Positions 15,437-24,810 of a DNA stretch of 64,000 nucleotides are shown here, in pieces (within the stretch, counting starts at the first letter, position 1; each line of letters starts with the position of its first letter). The notes under the pieces are model-generated. The model was given only the letters and a program-made list of their open reading frames with translations, did not search any database and was not told the origin of the DNA. The DNA is from Anaerolineales bacterium (GTDB lineage: Bacteria > Chloroflexota > Anaerolineae > Anaerolineales > Villigracilaceae), in contig CP129480.1 of the NCBI GenBank assembly GCA_030583885.1, positions 3,474,714 through 3,538,713 of the forward strand, read 5' to 3'. The translations under genes and the position numbers were made by a program.

Positions 15437-15685
15437 ATGTCAGAACGAACCCGTACTGAGGAGTTTAAACTGGAAGGGGAGAAATTGATTGCCAAGATCA
15501 AAGAACTGATTCACGAAGGCAACATCCGCAGGATCATCATCAAGGACAGGGATGGAAAGGTTTTGATGGAAATCCCAATGACCTTCGGCGTGGTGGGCGT
15601 CCTGATGGCTCCCCAACTGGCAGCCATCGGAGCGATTGCCGCGTTATTAACGGAAGCAACATTGGTCGTCGAAAAATCAGAGTAA
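15437..15685 (+). CDS. DUF4342 protein
   Basis: 82 residues from the ATG at 15437, with AAGGAG just before it. The first half ([18 protein letters not shown], then [17 protein letters not shown]) is the charged DUF4342 core. The second half is a glycine/alanine-rich hydrophobic hairpin ([18 protein letters not shown] and on). The family has no known function. A role at the membrane is possible. Confidence 0.75.
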   Translation: MSERTRTEEFKLEGEKLIAKIKELIHEGNIRRIIIKDRDGKVLMEIPMTFGVVGVLMAPQLAAIGAIAALLTEATLVVEKSE

Positions 15686-15698
15686 AAAGAATATACTC

Positions 15699-16118
15699 AT
15701 GAAATCCTACCGTAAGGAACTGTGGTTCAACATCCCAACCCGCCGCGCGTTTGTCAACATCACCCCGCAGATAGAGGAGTGTTTACGTGAAAGCGGAACT
15801 AAAGAGGGCTTCCTTTTGGTTAACGCCATGCACATTACAGCCTCCGTTTTCATTAACGATGATGAAAGCGGGCTGCACCATGATTACGACAAATGGCTGG
15901 AGAGACTCGCTCCGCACGAGCCTGTAAATCAATACCGTCATAACGACACGGGAGAGGACAACGCCGATGCGCACATGAAACGCCAGATCATGGGACGTGA
16001 AGTGGTGGTGGCGGTGACGAACGGCGAATTGGATTTCGGCACATGGGAACAGATCTTCTACGGCGAGTTCGACGGACGCAGAAGAAAACGCGTGCTGGTA
16101 AAGATCATCGGTGAATAG
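15699..16118 (+). CDS. YjbQ-family protein (UPF0047)
   Basis: 139 residues, full family length. Family marks: [52 protein letters not shown] and a final [19 protein letters not shown]. Members were named secondary thiamine-phosphate synthases for a weak activity; the true role is uncertain. It stands between the DUF4342 and PfpI genes. Confidence 0.9.
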   Translation: MKSYRKELWFNIPTRRAFVNITPQIEECLRESGTKEGFLLVNAMHITASVFINDDESGLHHDYDKWLERLAPHEPVNQYRHNDTGEDNADAHMKRQIMGREVVVAVTNGELDFGTWEQIFYGEFDGRRRKRVLVKIIGE

Positions 16119-16129
16119 GAGAGAATACT

Positions 16130-16654
16130 ATGCGTTTACAGGGCAAAAAAATCGCCATGCTGGCTGCGGAAGGCGTTGAAGATTATGAATACTTTGTGCC
16201 CATGATGCGATTGCAGGAGGAAGGCGCGCAGGTGCTCACTGCCGCGTTGGAATTAAAACCCGTAAAAGGAAAAAACGGGTTGACGATCACGCCCGATACA
16301 TTGATCGAATCACTCAACGCCGATGAACTTTTTTCGATCGTCATCCCCGGCGGCTGGGCTCCAGATAAACTGCGCCGCTATGAGGCCGTCAAAAACCTTG
16401 TCAAGGAAATGGATGATGCTGGAAAAGTCATCGGCATCATTTGCCACGGCGGCTCGATTGCGATTTCCGCGGGCATTATCAAGCAGGGACAGCGCGTGAC
16501 GGGCTCCATGGGCATCAAGGACGATCTTGTCAATGTCGGCGGCGTCTGGGCGGATGAACCCGCCTTTCGTGAGCGCAACCAGGTTTGGGGGCGGGTCGTG
16601 GCGGATATCCCCGATTTCAACCGCGAACTGGTCAAGGCACTAGTCGAAGGATAA
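16130..16654 (+). CDS. DJ-1/PfpI family protein
   Basis: 174 residues. The nucleophile elbow IICHGGSIAIS (Cys in CHG), the conserved Glu in the N-terminal AAEGVEDYEY and the GGWAPDKLRR loop place it in the PfpI/YhbO branch of the DJ-1 superfamily (deglycase, protease or chaperone roles are reported). Its last 15 bases overlap the convergent hydrolase gene. The ATG at 16130 follows AGGAGAG. Confidence 0.9.
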   Translation: MRLQGKKIAMLAAEGVEDYEYFVPMMRLQEEGAQVLTAALELKPVKGKNGLTITPDTLIESLNADELFSIVIPGGWAPDKLRRYEAVKNLVKEMDDAGKVIGIICHGGSIAISAGIIKQGQRVTGSMGIKDDLVNVGGVWADEPAFRERNQVWGRVVADIPDFNRELVKALVEG

Positions 16655-17455
16655 AGGTTTCTTTTTCATCGACTCGGGAATCGGGATGTTTAACAAACGC
16701 AAAACAGTCGGCGCGATCTGCAAATGTGAGACGATTGCATCCACCTCGCCTCTTCCCCGACCGTTGGACTGGATCACGTAAAAGGGCACTTCCCTCTGTT
16801 CCGGCGTGGTGCCGCCGTGCCCCCCATCAGCATTGATGCCGTGATCGCCTGTGACAAAAATCGTGTATCCCAACTCGCGCCATTCCATGAGAAGCGGCGC
16901 GAGTTTTGCATCCTGATAAATGGCGTGGTTGCGATATTCCTTTGAGTCGGAACCGAAGGTCTCTCCGTAATAATCCATGCCCATTGGGTGGAGCAAAAGA
17001 TAATCGGGTAAAAATTTGCGGACAAGGTGCGCCGCGCTGTGGAAGAGTTCAATATCGGGATATTCATCCTGGGTGTAAAAACGCCCGTGCTGGATGACAA
17101 GGCTTTCATCATCCACCTCCCTGTCATCGATGGGGTTGAAAGGTGCGCGATTATACAACTCGGAATACCAGTAATAGGCCGCCGCCGCTGTAACCTTGCC
17201 TGCATCTTTCACTGCCCTAAAGACATTCGGTTTGTTCGAAAGCCGTACCATGGAATTTGCCACAATGCCGCTCTCGCTGGAGGGGACGCCGCTGTGGATG
17301 GTCTCATACATCGGTCGGGACATGCTCGGCAGTTCACCGACAATCTTGTACAGACTGGCCTGCTTCGTTTCCACCAGATGGCCAAGAAAGCCCATGTTGG
17401 CTTTCGCAATATCATACCGCAGGGCATCGGAAAGGACGAGGATGACTTTGTTCAT
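16640..17455 (-). CDS. Alkaline-phosphatase-superfamily hydrolase (phosphodiesterase/nucleotide-pyrophosphatase-like)
   Basis: 271 residues. ILVLSDALRYD holds the first metal Asp, and LPSMSRPMYETIHSG the likely nucleophile (Ser/Thr). DYLLLHPMGMDYYGE and IFVTGDHGINADGGHGG supply the remaining Asp and His ligands. The family cleaves phosphate mono- or diesters, or phosphonates. The gene is last in a run with an ABC transporter on the same strand, which suggests its substrate enters through that transporter, although a terminator-like hairpin lies between them. No signal peptide is seen, so it acts in the cytosol. Confidence 0.82.
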   Translation of the reverse strand: MNKVILVLSDALRYDIAKANMGFLGHLVETKQASLYKIVGELPSMSRPMYETIHSGVPSSESGIVANSMVRLSNKPNVFRAVKDAGKVTAAAAYYWYSELYNRAPFNPIDDREVDDESLVIQHGRFYTQDEYPDIELFHSAAHLVRKFLPDYLLLHPMGMDYYGETFGSDSKEYRNHAIYQDAKLAPLLMEWRELGYTIFVTGDHGINADGGHGGTTPEQREVPFYVIQSNGRGRGEVDAIVSHLQIAPTVLRLLNIPIPESMKKKPLSFD

Positions 17456-17458
17456 AAT

Positions 17459-17494
17459 AAAAAATTTCGGAAGTCTTTTGGAGACTTCCGAAAT
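17459..17494 (-). terminator. Terminator after the ABC ATPase gene
   Basis: Twelve-base arms (17464-17475 and 17483-17494). Read on the minus strand, they are followed by a T6 run. Some readthrough would be needed to reach the hydrolase gene. Confidence 0.75.
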
Positions 17495-17500
17495 CCATTT

Positions 17501-18562
17501 TCATTCGTCCAACACCAACACCGCTTCGCGCGAGCAGGTGACTTGATCCTTATCACCAACGTTTGGAAGGTCTAGGAACGGGTTATTGAATGTATCCACA
17601 TAAAACAGGGATTTGCCGATCATCACCTGGATACGGACAATGGAGCCGAGGAAGTTGATGTTTTCAATGGCGCAGTCCACGACATTGGCCTTTTTGCCTT
17701 CCGCGACAAAACTGAACCGCTCCGGGCGGATGGCAACACGGACCTTGTCGCCTTTCCTTCTGGCTTTGATATCCGATGCGGAATCGAATTGCACGCCATC
17801 GATTGCAACCAGCCCCCTGGCAGGGTCCACTACTTCGCCATCGGCTGTATTGAGTGTTCCAACGAAATTTGCCGTGAAGACGGTGGTCGGGAAGTTATAT
17901 ATCTCGAACGGCGTGCCGACCTGTTCCATCTCGCCGGTATTCATCACCACAATGCGGTCCGAAAGTGACAACGCCTCTTCCTGATCGTGGGTGACGTAAA
18001 TAGCCGTGATGCCTAATTTCTGCTGGATGCTGCGAATCTCAGCGCGCAAGGCGACGCGGATCTTTGCATCCAGCGCGGAGAGCGGCTCATCGAGAAGCAA
18101 AACCTCGGGGCGGATCGCCAGGGCACGGGCGAGGGCGACGCGCTGCATCTGTCCCCCGGAGAGTTGGTAGGGGTAGCTTTTCGCCTTTTCCTCCATGTGG
18201 ATGATCGAGAGCATTTCCGCCACACGGTCTTTTATGGCTGATTCCTGCTCTTTTCGCACCTGCAAGCCAAAACCGATATTCTGGGCAACAGTGAGATTGG
18301 GAAAAAGCGCATACGACTGGAAGACCATGCCAACATTACGCTGGTTCGGGGCTTTGTCAGTAATGTCAACGCCTTCGAGCGAGATCGTGCCTGTTGAAGG
18401 AATCTCAAACCCGGCGATCATGCGCAGGGTGGTTGTTTTTCCACAGCCTGACGGTCCAAGAAATGAGACGAACTCGCCTTTTTTGACGTCGAGATTAAAA
18501 TCGTGGACGGCAACAAAATCCCCAAAGTGTTTTGAAATGTTCGTTAATGCAAGATGTGTCAT
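17501..18562 (-). CDS. ABC transporter ATP-binding protein (PotA/PhnT-like)
   Basis: 353 residues. Walker A GPSGCGKTTT, Q-loop VFQSYALFPN, signature LSGGQMQRVALARA, Walker B VLLLDEPLSALD and the H-loop YVTHDQEEALS are all intact. The last 120 residues form a TOBE-type regulatory barrel (VRVAIRPERFSFV). This is the layout of ATPases for polyamine, iron, sulfate, sugar and aminoethylphosphonate importers. It lies 20 bases after the second permease gene. Confidence 0.93.
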   Translation of the reverse strand: MTHLALTNISKHFGDFVAVHDFNLDVKKGEFVSFLGPSGCGKTTTLRMIAGFEIPSTGTISLEGVDITDKAPNQRNVGMVFQSYALFPNLTVAQNIGFGLQVRKEQESAIKDRVAEMLSIIHMEEKAKSYPYQLSGGQMQRVALARALAIRPEVLLLDEPLSALDAKIRVALRAEIRSIQQKLGITAIYVTHDQEEALSLSDRIVVMNTGEMEQVGTPFEIYNFPTTVFTANFVGTLNTADGEVVDPARGLVAIDGVQFDSASDIKARRKGDKVRVAIRPERFSFVAEGKKANVVDCAIENINFLGSIVRIQVMIGKSLFYVDTFNNPFLDLPNVGDKDQVTCSREAVLVLDE

Positions 18563-18582
18563 ATCGGTTCTCCGTCAAGGAT

Positions 18583-19413
18583 TTAGTGCGCGCCGACAGT
18601 CTGTTCCTGACCGCCAGTGACGAGTTGAATCAAGCCCATTGCCACCCAGGTCAGCAGGAAACTGACAAACGAAAGCGCGGCAGGTTCATAAGCGCGGTGC
18701 TGTCCGAGCAGGAAGAGATACGGTCCAAAGGCCTGGACGCCAAGGAACGAAGCCAGCACCACTTCTCCCACCACGATGGCAAAGGTCAGCAAGGCTCCGC
18801 TTAAAAGCGCCGAGCGGATGTTCGGGAGGATGATGTGGGTGATGATGGTGAACCAGCTCGCGCCGAGGCTTTGAGCCGCCTCGGTCAGGGTGCGGATGTC
18901 CACCGTCCTCATGCCGGTATCCACCGAGCGGTACATGTAGGGCATGGAAAGCACCATGTAACCCGCAACGATCATGATATTTGTGCCTGCCTTGAATTGC
19001 GTCAGGGGCTGCATGAATACAATATCAGTGAAGGGGATTGTGAACGGCTGGCTGTAGATGCGGATCATGCCAAAGACCAAAATAATGGCGGGAACCACGA
19101 ACGGCATCAGGGTCAGGAATTCCACGATGCGGCGCGCCTGCGGCAGTTTGAGACGGATCCAATAGGCGGTCGGCACAACCAGCGCAATGGAAGCGAAAAT
19201 GGTGGTCAATGCCAGTGTGTTCGAGAGAAGAAAACTATCCCAAAACCGTCCGTCGCCAAATGACCTTTCGTAGGCTTTGAACGGGTCGGCGGGGTCCCAA
19301 CTTAATGAGAATGCAACGGTCGCGTATAACGGCAGGACGAAATACAAGACGCCCAGAATGAACCAAAACCAGCCCCAAAAGGGAAACCTGCGAAGTCGTG
19401 AAAGGAAACTCAT
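18583..19413 (-). CDS. ABC transporter permease (PotC-like)
   Basis: 276 residues. Six hydrophobic segments and the cytoplasmic EAA loop (LTEAAQSLGASWFTIITHIILP) identify an importer permease of the PotC type. The start is the ATG at 19413, which overlaps the stop of the upstream permease gene by four bases (ATGA) and has AAAGGTGG before it. Confidence 0.9.
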   Translation of the reverse strand: MSFLSRLRRFPFWGWFWFILGVLYFVLPLYATVAFSLSWDPADPFKAYERSFGDGRFWDSFLLSNTLALTTIFASIALVVPTAYWIRLKLPQARRIVEFLTLMPFVVPAIILVFGMIRIYSQPFTIPFTDIVFMQPLTQFKAGTNIMIVAGYMVLSMPYMYRSVDTGMRTVDIRTLTEAAQSLGASWFTIITHIILPNIRSALLSGALLTFAIVVGEVVLASFLGVQAFGPYLFLLGQHRAYEPAALSFVSFLLTWVAMGLIQLVTGGQEQTVGAH

Positions 19414-20294
19414 TTCAACCACCTTTCGGTCTTTGCCTGGAGCAGGGAATAACCAGTCAATGAAACCGCCATGATGAAGACCATCCCGACCGCCATGGCA
19501 TAGCCCAGCCCGGGATTGTACAACACATCGCCTCGAATCTGCGCCCCGATCTGGATCGTGACTAGCCCAATTCTTCCGCCCGTCAGGGCATAGGCGGTGG
19601 CATATGCACCAAACGCGTTCCCGAATAACAGGATCATCGAGCCAAGAATGGACGGCAGCAGGACCGGCATGGCAACTTTAAGCCAATATTGGGTGGTATT
19701 CGCGCCAAGGTTTTCAGCAGCTTCACGCCATTCCTTCTTCAATCCGTCCAGCGCCGGCGCCATGATCAAGACCATCAGGGGGAATTGAAAATACATATAA
19801 ACCAGGCTCAACCCTGCAAAACTATACAGATTAAAGCCTGATGCATATACATCCAGATTAAAAATATTTTTCAAAACCGCGGTGATAAATCCCTGCCTGC
19901 CAAGTGTGGCAACAAAAGCAAATGCAAGCGGAACACCTGCAAAATTGGAAGCCACGCCGGAAAATGTGATCAAGACCGAACGGAGCTGCTTCGGAAGTCC
20001 GCCCACCGTTACGGAGTAGGCGAGCAGAAAACCAAAAATACCGCCGCCCAGCGCCGTCACCGCGCTGATCTGGATGCTCAAGCGATAGGAGTTGACGATC
20101 AACGGCTCGGTGAACAACTGGCGGATATTATCCAGGGTAAATGCCCCCTCCGGCGTCGAAAAGCTCGCTGTGAGCAGCCGAAACGACGGCAGTAGCAAAA
20201 AAAGGATCGCAAACAAAAAAAAGGGAACAACACCAAGCCAGACCTTCCAGCTTGCGGATGGCTTGAAACCGTTTGTAGGGGAAACTCGCGCCAT
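19410..20294 (-). CDS. ABC transporter permease (PotB-like)
   Basis: 294 residues from the ATG at 20294, with AAGGAA before it; an earlier GTG frame start (20357) lies inside the hairpin and is rejected. Six hydrophobic segments and an EAA loop (WREAAENLGANTTQYWLKVAMP) mark the first inner-membrane half of the importer. It is coupled to the next permease gene by ATGA. Confidence 0.9.
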   Translation of the reverse strand: MARVSPTNGFKPSASWKVWLGVVPFFLFAILFLLLPSFRLLTASFSTPEGAFTLDNIRQLFTEPLIVNSYRLSIQISAVTALGGGIFGFLLAYSVTVGGLPKQLRSVLITFSGVASNFAGVPLAFAFVATLGRQGFITAVLKNIFNLDVYASGFNLYSFAGLSLVYMYFQFPLMVLIMAPALDGLKKEWREAAENLGANTTQYWLKVAMPVLLPSILGSMILLFGNAFGAYATAYALTGGRIGLVTIQIGAQIRGDVLYNPGLGYAMAVGMVFIMAVSLTGYSLLQAKTERWLK

Positions 20295-20325
20295 AATGAA
20301 TTCCTTAGCAAGTCGCCTTGCTGTA

Positions 20326-20355
20326 GCGAGACCCCGCCAAACGGCAGGGTCTCGC
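20326..20355 (-). terminator. Intercistronic hairpin between binding-protein and permease genes
   Basis: Arms GCGAGACCC (20326-20334) and GGGTCTCGC (20347-20355) with further inner pairing and no T tail. In ABC operons such hairpins commonly protect the binding-protein mRNA and lower expression of the downstream permeases. Partial termination is the inferred role. Confidence 0.55.
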
Positions 20356-20376
20356 ATATCTCAAGCACAACAGAAA

Positions 20377-21534
20377 TTACTTAATGTCGGAACCAACCGC
20401 GGTGTCCCAATTCCTGGTGATCAACTCGTTGGCAGCCGTCAACTGGTCGAGCGTGGGGAAGACCGCGCCGGTAACGTCAGGAAGTTTGTCGAGCAATTCC
20501 TGGGGGATGACTCCGCGCGCGCGCAGGTCGGGTTCGCGGATCGGGTGACAGTAACCTTTCATCCACAAGAGTTGGCCTTCATCCGAGTACAGGAATTCCT
20601 GCCACAGGCGGGCGGCGGCAGGCTGCGGGGAGTAGGCGCTGATCGCCTGGACGTATACACCCGCGAAACGACCGGTGGCGGGAATCACAACCGTGGCGTT
20701 CGGGTTGCCTTCGAAGGTGTCGATCGCGGCGAGGGCGTTATAGTCCCAGGTGATGCGGACAGGGATCTCACCGGTGGCGACCAAACCGTTGTTGGCGATC
20801 AAGGGGATCAGGTTGCCAGTCGCGTTCAATTCGGAAAAGTAATCCAGACCGGCTTGGGCATCATCCAAAGAACCGCCATTGGCAAGCGCAGCCGCGTACA
20901 CAGACTGAATCGCCTGGTTGGAAACACGCGGGTCACCAGAAAGGGCGATCTGACCCGCATACTTCGGATCGAGCAAGTCTGCCCAATCCTGCGGCACATC
21001 GGGCTGGACGTCGGTGTTCACAAGGAACGCCAATACGCCGTAGTAGTCGCCATACCAGAAGCCTTCGGCGTCCTTGGCATCAGCGGGGATGGTGTCCCAA
21101 GTTGAAACCTTGTAAGGTGAAAGCAAACCTTCAGCCTTGGATGATTCGCCCCACGAGAAACCAACATCAAGCACATCGGGAGCCTGCGGACCCTTGTTGT
21201 CCTTGTTGGCTTTGACGGCTTCGATCTCATCGGCAGAACCGGCATCCGGATTCAATTCGTTGACTTCAAGTCCATACTTGGCCTTGAAGGCTTCAATAAC
21301 CTCACCGTAATTGCACCAGTCGTGCGGCAGGGCGATGGTGGTGAGCATGCCTTCCGCCTGTGCCGCGGCAATCAGGGCATCCATCCCGCCGCCATCGGCG
21401 GCCGATGTGGCAGTGCTCCAGTCAAAATCGCTGGAGGAACCAGCGCCGCCGCCGCCACCACAGGCGGCCAACATGGTCGCAGCAATGACGAACAAGGCAA
21501 GTACATGGTAAGCAAGATTCTTATTAGTACGCAT
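20377..21534 (-). CDS. ABC transporter substrate-binding lipoprotein (spermidine/putrescine/phosphonate type)
   Basis: 385 residues. A lipoprotein signal ends in MLAAC (Cys25) and is followed by a glycine run. The body matches the family 1 binding-protein fold: YGLEVNELNPDAGS, WYGDYYGVLAFLVNTDV, DWADLLDPKYAGQIALSG, VRITWDYNAL and WQEFLYSDEGQ. Such proteins deliver polyamines, iron or aminoethylphosphonate to PotBC-like permeases. The neighbouring hydrolase and phosphate genes favour a phosphorus compound, but the ligand cannot be read from the sequence. TAGGAGAT precedes the ATG. Confidence 0.88.
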   Translation of the reverse strand: MRTNKNLAYHVLALFVIAATMLAACGGGGGAGSSSDFDWSTATSAADGGGMDALIAAAQAEGMLTTIALPHDWCNYGEVIEAFKAKYGLEVNELNPDAGSADEIEAVKANKDNKGPQAPDVLDVGFSWGESSKAEGLLSPYKVSTWDTIPADAKDAEGFWYGDYYGVLAFLVNTDVQPDVPQDWADLLDPKYAGQIALSGDPRVSNQAIQSVYAAALANGGSLDDAQAGLDYFSELNATGNLIPLIANNGLVATGEIPVRITWDYNALAAIDTFEGNPNATVVIPATGRFAGVYVQAISAYSPQPAAARLWQEFLYSDEGQLLWMKGYCHPIREPDLRARGVIPQELLDKLPDVTGAVFPTLDQLTAANELITRNWDTAVGSDIK

Positions 21535-21701
21535 TTCTCTCTATCTCCTATATGGTTTTTGATTGATTGGACGATTAGAACACATGCGACGCTTCTCTTC
21601 CGATCACCTCCGATCTATTAACAAATTGTTAACATTTTAGCATTATCAATATTCAAAGTCAAAGGGCACTTTGAATAAATTGAACAAAGATGATTATCCG
21701 C

Positions 21702-22703
21702 CTACAAAACCCCTTTCACATTCACCAATATCCAGTAAATACCTGCTGCAATCAACCCGCTGACCGGGATCGTGATGACCCATGTTGTCAGAATATCACC
21801 GACAACATTCCAGCGCACCTTGCTCAATCGTTCCGAGGAGCCCACGCCGACTATTGAGGAACTGACGATCTGGGTGGTGCTGATCGGTGCGCCTCCGAAC
21901 GATGCTGCAAAGATGACAAATGCGGAAGTCAGCTGTGTGGCAAAGCTGTGCACCGGGCGGATCTTATAGAACTTCCCCCCCAGGGTGCGGATCAACCTCC
22001 AGCCGCCCACTGCAGCGCCCAACGCCATCATCCCTGCACTCGCGGCGACCACCCAAAACGGGACAACAAACTCGTTCAACACACCGGCGATCAACAGACT
22101 GAGCGTGATCATACCCATCGTCTTTTGCGCATCGTTCGTCCCGTGGCTGAGCGCCAGCCCGACAGCTGTAAAAAACTGGGCGCGTTTGAAAAATTCATTG
22201 ATCCGCGGAGAGGCGGCGCGTACCAGAAAATAAATCAGCCTCAGCATTGCAAATCCGACCAGAAACCCGGCCAGCGGAGAAAGCAACAGCCCCAACAAGA
22301 CTTTTGTAATTCCCTGAACATTGACACCACCTGTGCCAGCGGCAAATACTGTCACACCGATCAATCCACCGATCAACGCATGGGATGAACTACTGGGGAT
22401 CCCAAAGAACCAGGTGGTCAAATTCCAAAGAATTGCCGCCAGCAGGCAGGCAAGGATGGCATCAAGAGATAATAGACTGGATTTGACAATATCACTACCA
22501 ACCGTCTTTGCCACGGTCACACCAAACAGGAAGGGCCCCAGGAATTCGGCAACCGCCGTCATCCCTAGCGCCGTCCTCGGATGGAATGCCCGTGAGGAGA
22601 TCATCGTCGCCACAATATTACTGGAATCCCGCATGCCGTTTAGGAAGCCATAAACAAGCGCCAGGATGATAACAAGGATCAGCCCATTCGGGATTAACAG
22701 CAT
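21702..22703 (-). CDS. PiT-family inorganic phosphate transporter
   Basis: 333 residues with about ten membrane segments. The two PiT signature repeats are present: FLNGMRDSSNIVATMISSRA near the start and LSHGTNDAQKTMGMITL in the middle; the first has MRDSSN where GANDxAN is usual, a variant seen in PiT pairs with DUF47 proteins. It should carry metal-phosphate with protons or sodium. It lies one base after the PhoU-like gene, so the two are translated together. Confidence 0.88.
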   Translation of the reverse strand: MLLIPNGLILVIILALVYGFLNGMRDSSNIVATMISSRAFHPRTALGMTAVAEFLGPFLFGVTVAKTVGSDIVKSSLLSLDAILACLLAAILWNLTTWFFGIPSSSSHALIGGLIGVTVFAAGTGGVNVQGITKVLLGLLLSPLAGFLVGFAMLRLIYFLVRAASPRINEFFKRAQFFTAVGLALSHGTNDAQKTMGMITLSLLIAGVLNEFVVPFWVVAASAGMMALGAAVGGWRLIRTLGGKFYKIRPVHSFATQLTSAFVIFAASFGGAPISTTQIVSSSIVGVGSSERLSKVRWNVVGDILTTWVITIPVSGLIAAGIYWILVNVKGVL

Positions 22704-22704
22704 G

Positions 22705-23325
22705 TTAAGTTTTCTTGACCACGATGTCAGCTATGATATTCGCGGCTTCATCACCGCGGTCCGCCGCGTTGGACAGATGACGATATACCTCGCGCATCTT
22801 TAACATTTCCACAACATGGTGGACATCCTCGGGTCCGCTGAACAGATCCGCAACCGCCTCCCGATAAACCGCCTCCACGCGGTTCTCCAACGCCTTTGCG
22901 CGCTGCGCATGGTCAATGGCAACATTCGGATGCTTGGGCAGGCGCTGGACGGCATGCCATATTTCATATGCTGCGTCCTTCAAAAGGGATGCGATCCTGA
23001 GCATATATGGCGTGGACTCCACATTGAGGATCACCATTTCGATCACTGTGCTGTCGGCATAATCCACAACATCATCGATCGAGCGGGATAAGGCAAAAAT
23101 ATCCTCACGGTCGAACGGGGTGACAAAGGTGCGGTTCAACTCATCGATCAGGATGCGGCGGACTTCATCCGCCTCCTTTTCCTTAATGGAAAGCTGTTCG
23201 GCAACATCCGCATCCAGCGTTTCAAGATATTTTACGAGCAATCTCAATGCCTCGTAGGTAACGGAAGCCTGTTCCTCAATCAGTTTTTGAAAAACATCCT
23301 CTCGGCGCTTAAACCATCTGAACAT
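22705..23325 (-). CDS. PhoU-like DUF47 protein (phosphate transport regulator)
   Basis: 206 residues, the normal size of DUF47 proteins. The mainly helical sequence has the family's metal-binding helices, with FVTPFDREDIFALSRSIDDVVDYAD as the best mark (Glu/Asp run). These proteins pair with PiT transporters and are thought to control them. It follows the MttB-like gene by 26 bases on the same strand, so phosphate uptake may be co-expressed with the pathway upstream. Confidence 0.9.
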   Translation of the reverse strand: MFRWFKRREDVFQKLIEEQASVTYEALRLLVKYLETLDADVAEQLSIKEKEADEVRRILIDELNRTFVTPFDREDIFALSRSIDDVVDYADSTVIEMVILNVESTPYMLRIASLLKDAAYEIWHAVQRLPKHPNVAIDHAQRAKALENRVEAVYREAVADLFSGPEDVHHVVEMLKMREVYRHLSNAADRGDEAANIIADIVVKKT

Positions 23326-23351
23326 AGCATCTCCAAATTCGTCTCAAAAAT

Positions 23352-24788
23352 CTACTCCATCGGTTCCAAATTCCCGGACACCATGCCCGGGAATTGTGCG
23401 TGAAGCTTTTCATCCAACTCAGGCGGGATCAACGGCGCGGTATTACTTGCCATGATTTCCCGGACGCGCTTCATCGCGCGGGTTTGTATATCTGTCGCAC
23501 CCCTCTTCTCCCAAATGGTGCGCGGATCCCGGTCCGCCATTTTTGTCATCACGGCCTCCGTCTTCATGCGGCCGATCGTGTGCTTGGCCACAATATAGGA
23601 GCCACCGGGACCAATTTCCTTGATCAAGTCGACCGCAAGTTCATCGCCACTGAAATTGATGCCGCGCTTGGTGCGCTTCATCATCTGCGCGATTTCGTCG
23701 TCAATGACAGCTTTTGCAAAGTCAAAGGTCTTCAACGCATCGATCAAACCGCCAATATTGAACATGTCCATGCCCGCCAGCAGGCCGCCGATTGCCGACA
23801 TGCCGGTTTCATATCCCGCCTGTGCATCATTGACTTTGGAGTTGGTTAAACCAATATAACCACCGCAGGGCAGATCATAATAACGGGACATCTGCGCAAA
23901 AGCCATGTGCAGCATGCCGCACTCCATCGCACCGGAGGTGTAGGCGCCCGTCCGCATATCAGCCACCGTGGCAAGCGTGGCATAGATGGTCGGCGTTCCC
24001 TCCTTCACCATTTGCATCAAGACCAGAGCGGATAAAAATTCAGCATTGCCCTGTGCCAGCGTCCCAGCCATGGACATGGGCGAAGTCAGCCCTGCGTTCG
24101 GAACGATGGTTGGGTAAACGGGCAGACCCTCGCCCGCAAAGTAGATTATATTTTCAGTTGAAAGGTTATCCATCGTCAGCGGCGAGACCACAGGGCAATA
24201 ATGATGTGTAAGAAAGGGATGCTCCTTATACGCCTCCCTGCCGCCCGCCACCGTGTATGTCATTTCCATGATACTGAGCGTATCCTTGTGATCGGTGGTG
24301 GTGACACGGATCGGTTTGAGACAATACTTGATGGACGGATACAGCCTCGAGATTGTGAATTGATCTGCAGGCGCGTCTTCCGCCAGGGTTGAGATGGAGA
24401 AGATGTCGTAGCCGGGCAGTTCATTGATGAGATGTGCGATCTGGGCAATATCCCTGGACTCAGCGCGTCTCTCCTCGCCTGTCAGCGGGTCAATAATATC
24501 GGGTGCCGAGCTGGCCGTAACAATGACCGGGCTGTCCCGCGGAATCGTTTTATCGAATTTCGGATCACGCCCGTAAAAGGTGAAGGACGGCGGGACCATC
24601 CTGCGATATTTTTCGACCACGCTGCGCGGAAACTTAACGCGTTCATCCTCAACCATGCAGCCGTGCTGTTTGAAGACGTCACGTGCAGGCGCATGACGCA
24701 CTTTCAGGCCGACATCCTCGAGAATTTCCAGCGAAGAGTCATGGATACGTTCAACCTGTTCCTGCGTGAGTAAAGCGGCAAATGACAT
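23352..24788 (-). CDS. MttB-superfamily methyltransferase (non-pyrrolysine)
   Basis: 478 residues from the ATG at 24788, with AGGA about ten bases upstream; the longer frame start at 24968 would overlap the kinase gene. The fold is the trimethylamine-methyltransferase type (LTQEQVERIHDSSLEILEDVG at the N-terminus is typical, then GGYIGLTNSKVNDAQAGYE and MFNIGGLIDAL). There is no in-frame TAG, so pyrrolysine is absent. Such proteins demethylate glycine betaine, carnitine, proline betaine or related compounds and pass the methyl group to a corrinoid protein. No corrinoid protein gene is in the window. The context of two dimethylglycine-dehydrogenase-like enzymes supports a quaternary amine substrate. 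Confidence 0.85.
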   Translation of the reverse strand: MSFAALLTQEQVERIHDSSLEILEDVGLKVRHAPARDVFKQHGCMVEDERVKFPRSVVEKYRRMVPPSFTFYGRDPKFDKTIPRDSPVIVTASSAPDIIDPLTGEERRAESRDIAQIAHLINELPGYDIFSISTLAEDAPADQFTISRLYPSIKYCLKPIRVTTTDHKDTLSIMEMTYTVAGGREAYKEHPFLTHHYCPVVSPLTMDNLSTENIIYFAGEGLPVYPTIVPNAGLTSPMSMAGTLAQGNAEFLSALVLMQMVKEGTPTIYATLATVADMRTGAYTSGAMECGMLHMAFAQMSRYYDLPCGGYIGLTNSKVNDAQAGYETGMSAIGGLLAGMDMFNIGGLIDALKTFDFAKAVIDDEIAQMMKRTKRGINFSGDELAVDLIKEIGPGGSYIVAKHTIGRMKTEAVMTKMADRDPRTIWEKRGATDIQTRAMKRVREIMASNTAPLIPPELDEKLHAQFPGMVSGNLEPME

Positions 24789-24810
24789 GGGACACATCCT
24801 AATCAATAAA

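Noticed and set aside
20092..21105. A 337-codon plus-strand open frame
   Set aside because: Antisense to the binding-protein and permease genes, which are clearly real.
23352..24788. A pyrrolysine-containing trimethylamine methyltransferase
   Set aside because: The gene is open without any in-frame TAG, so it belongs to the non-pyrrolysine branch.
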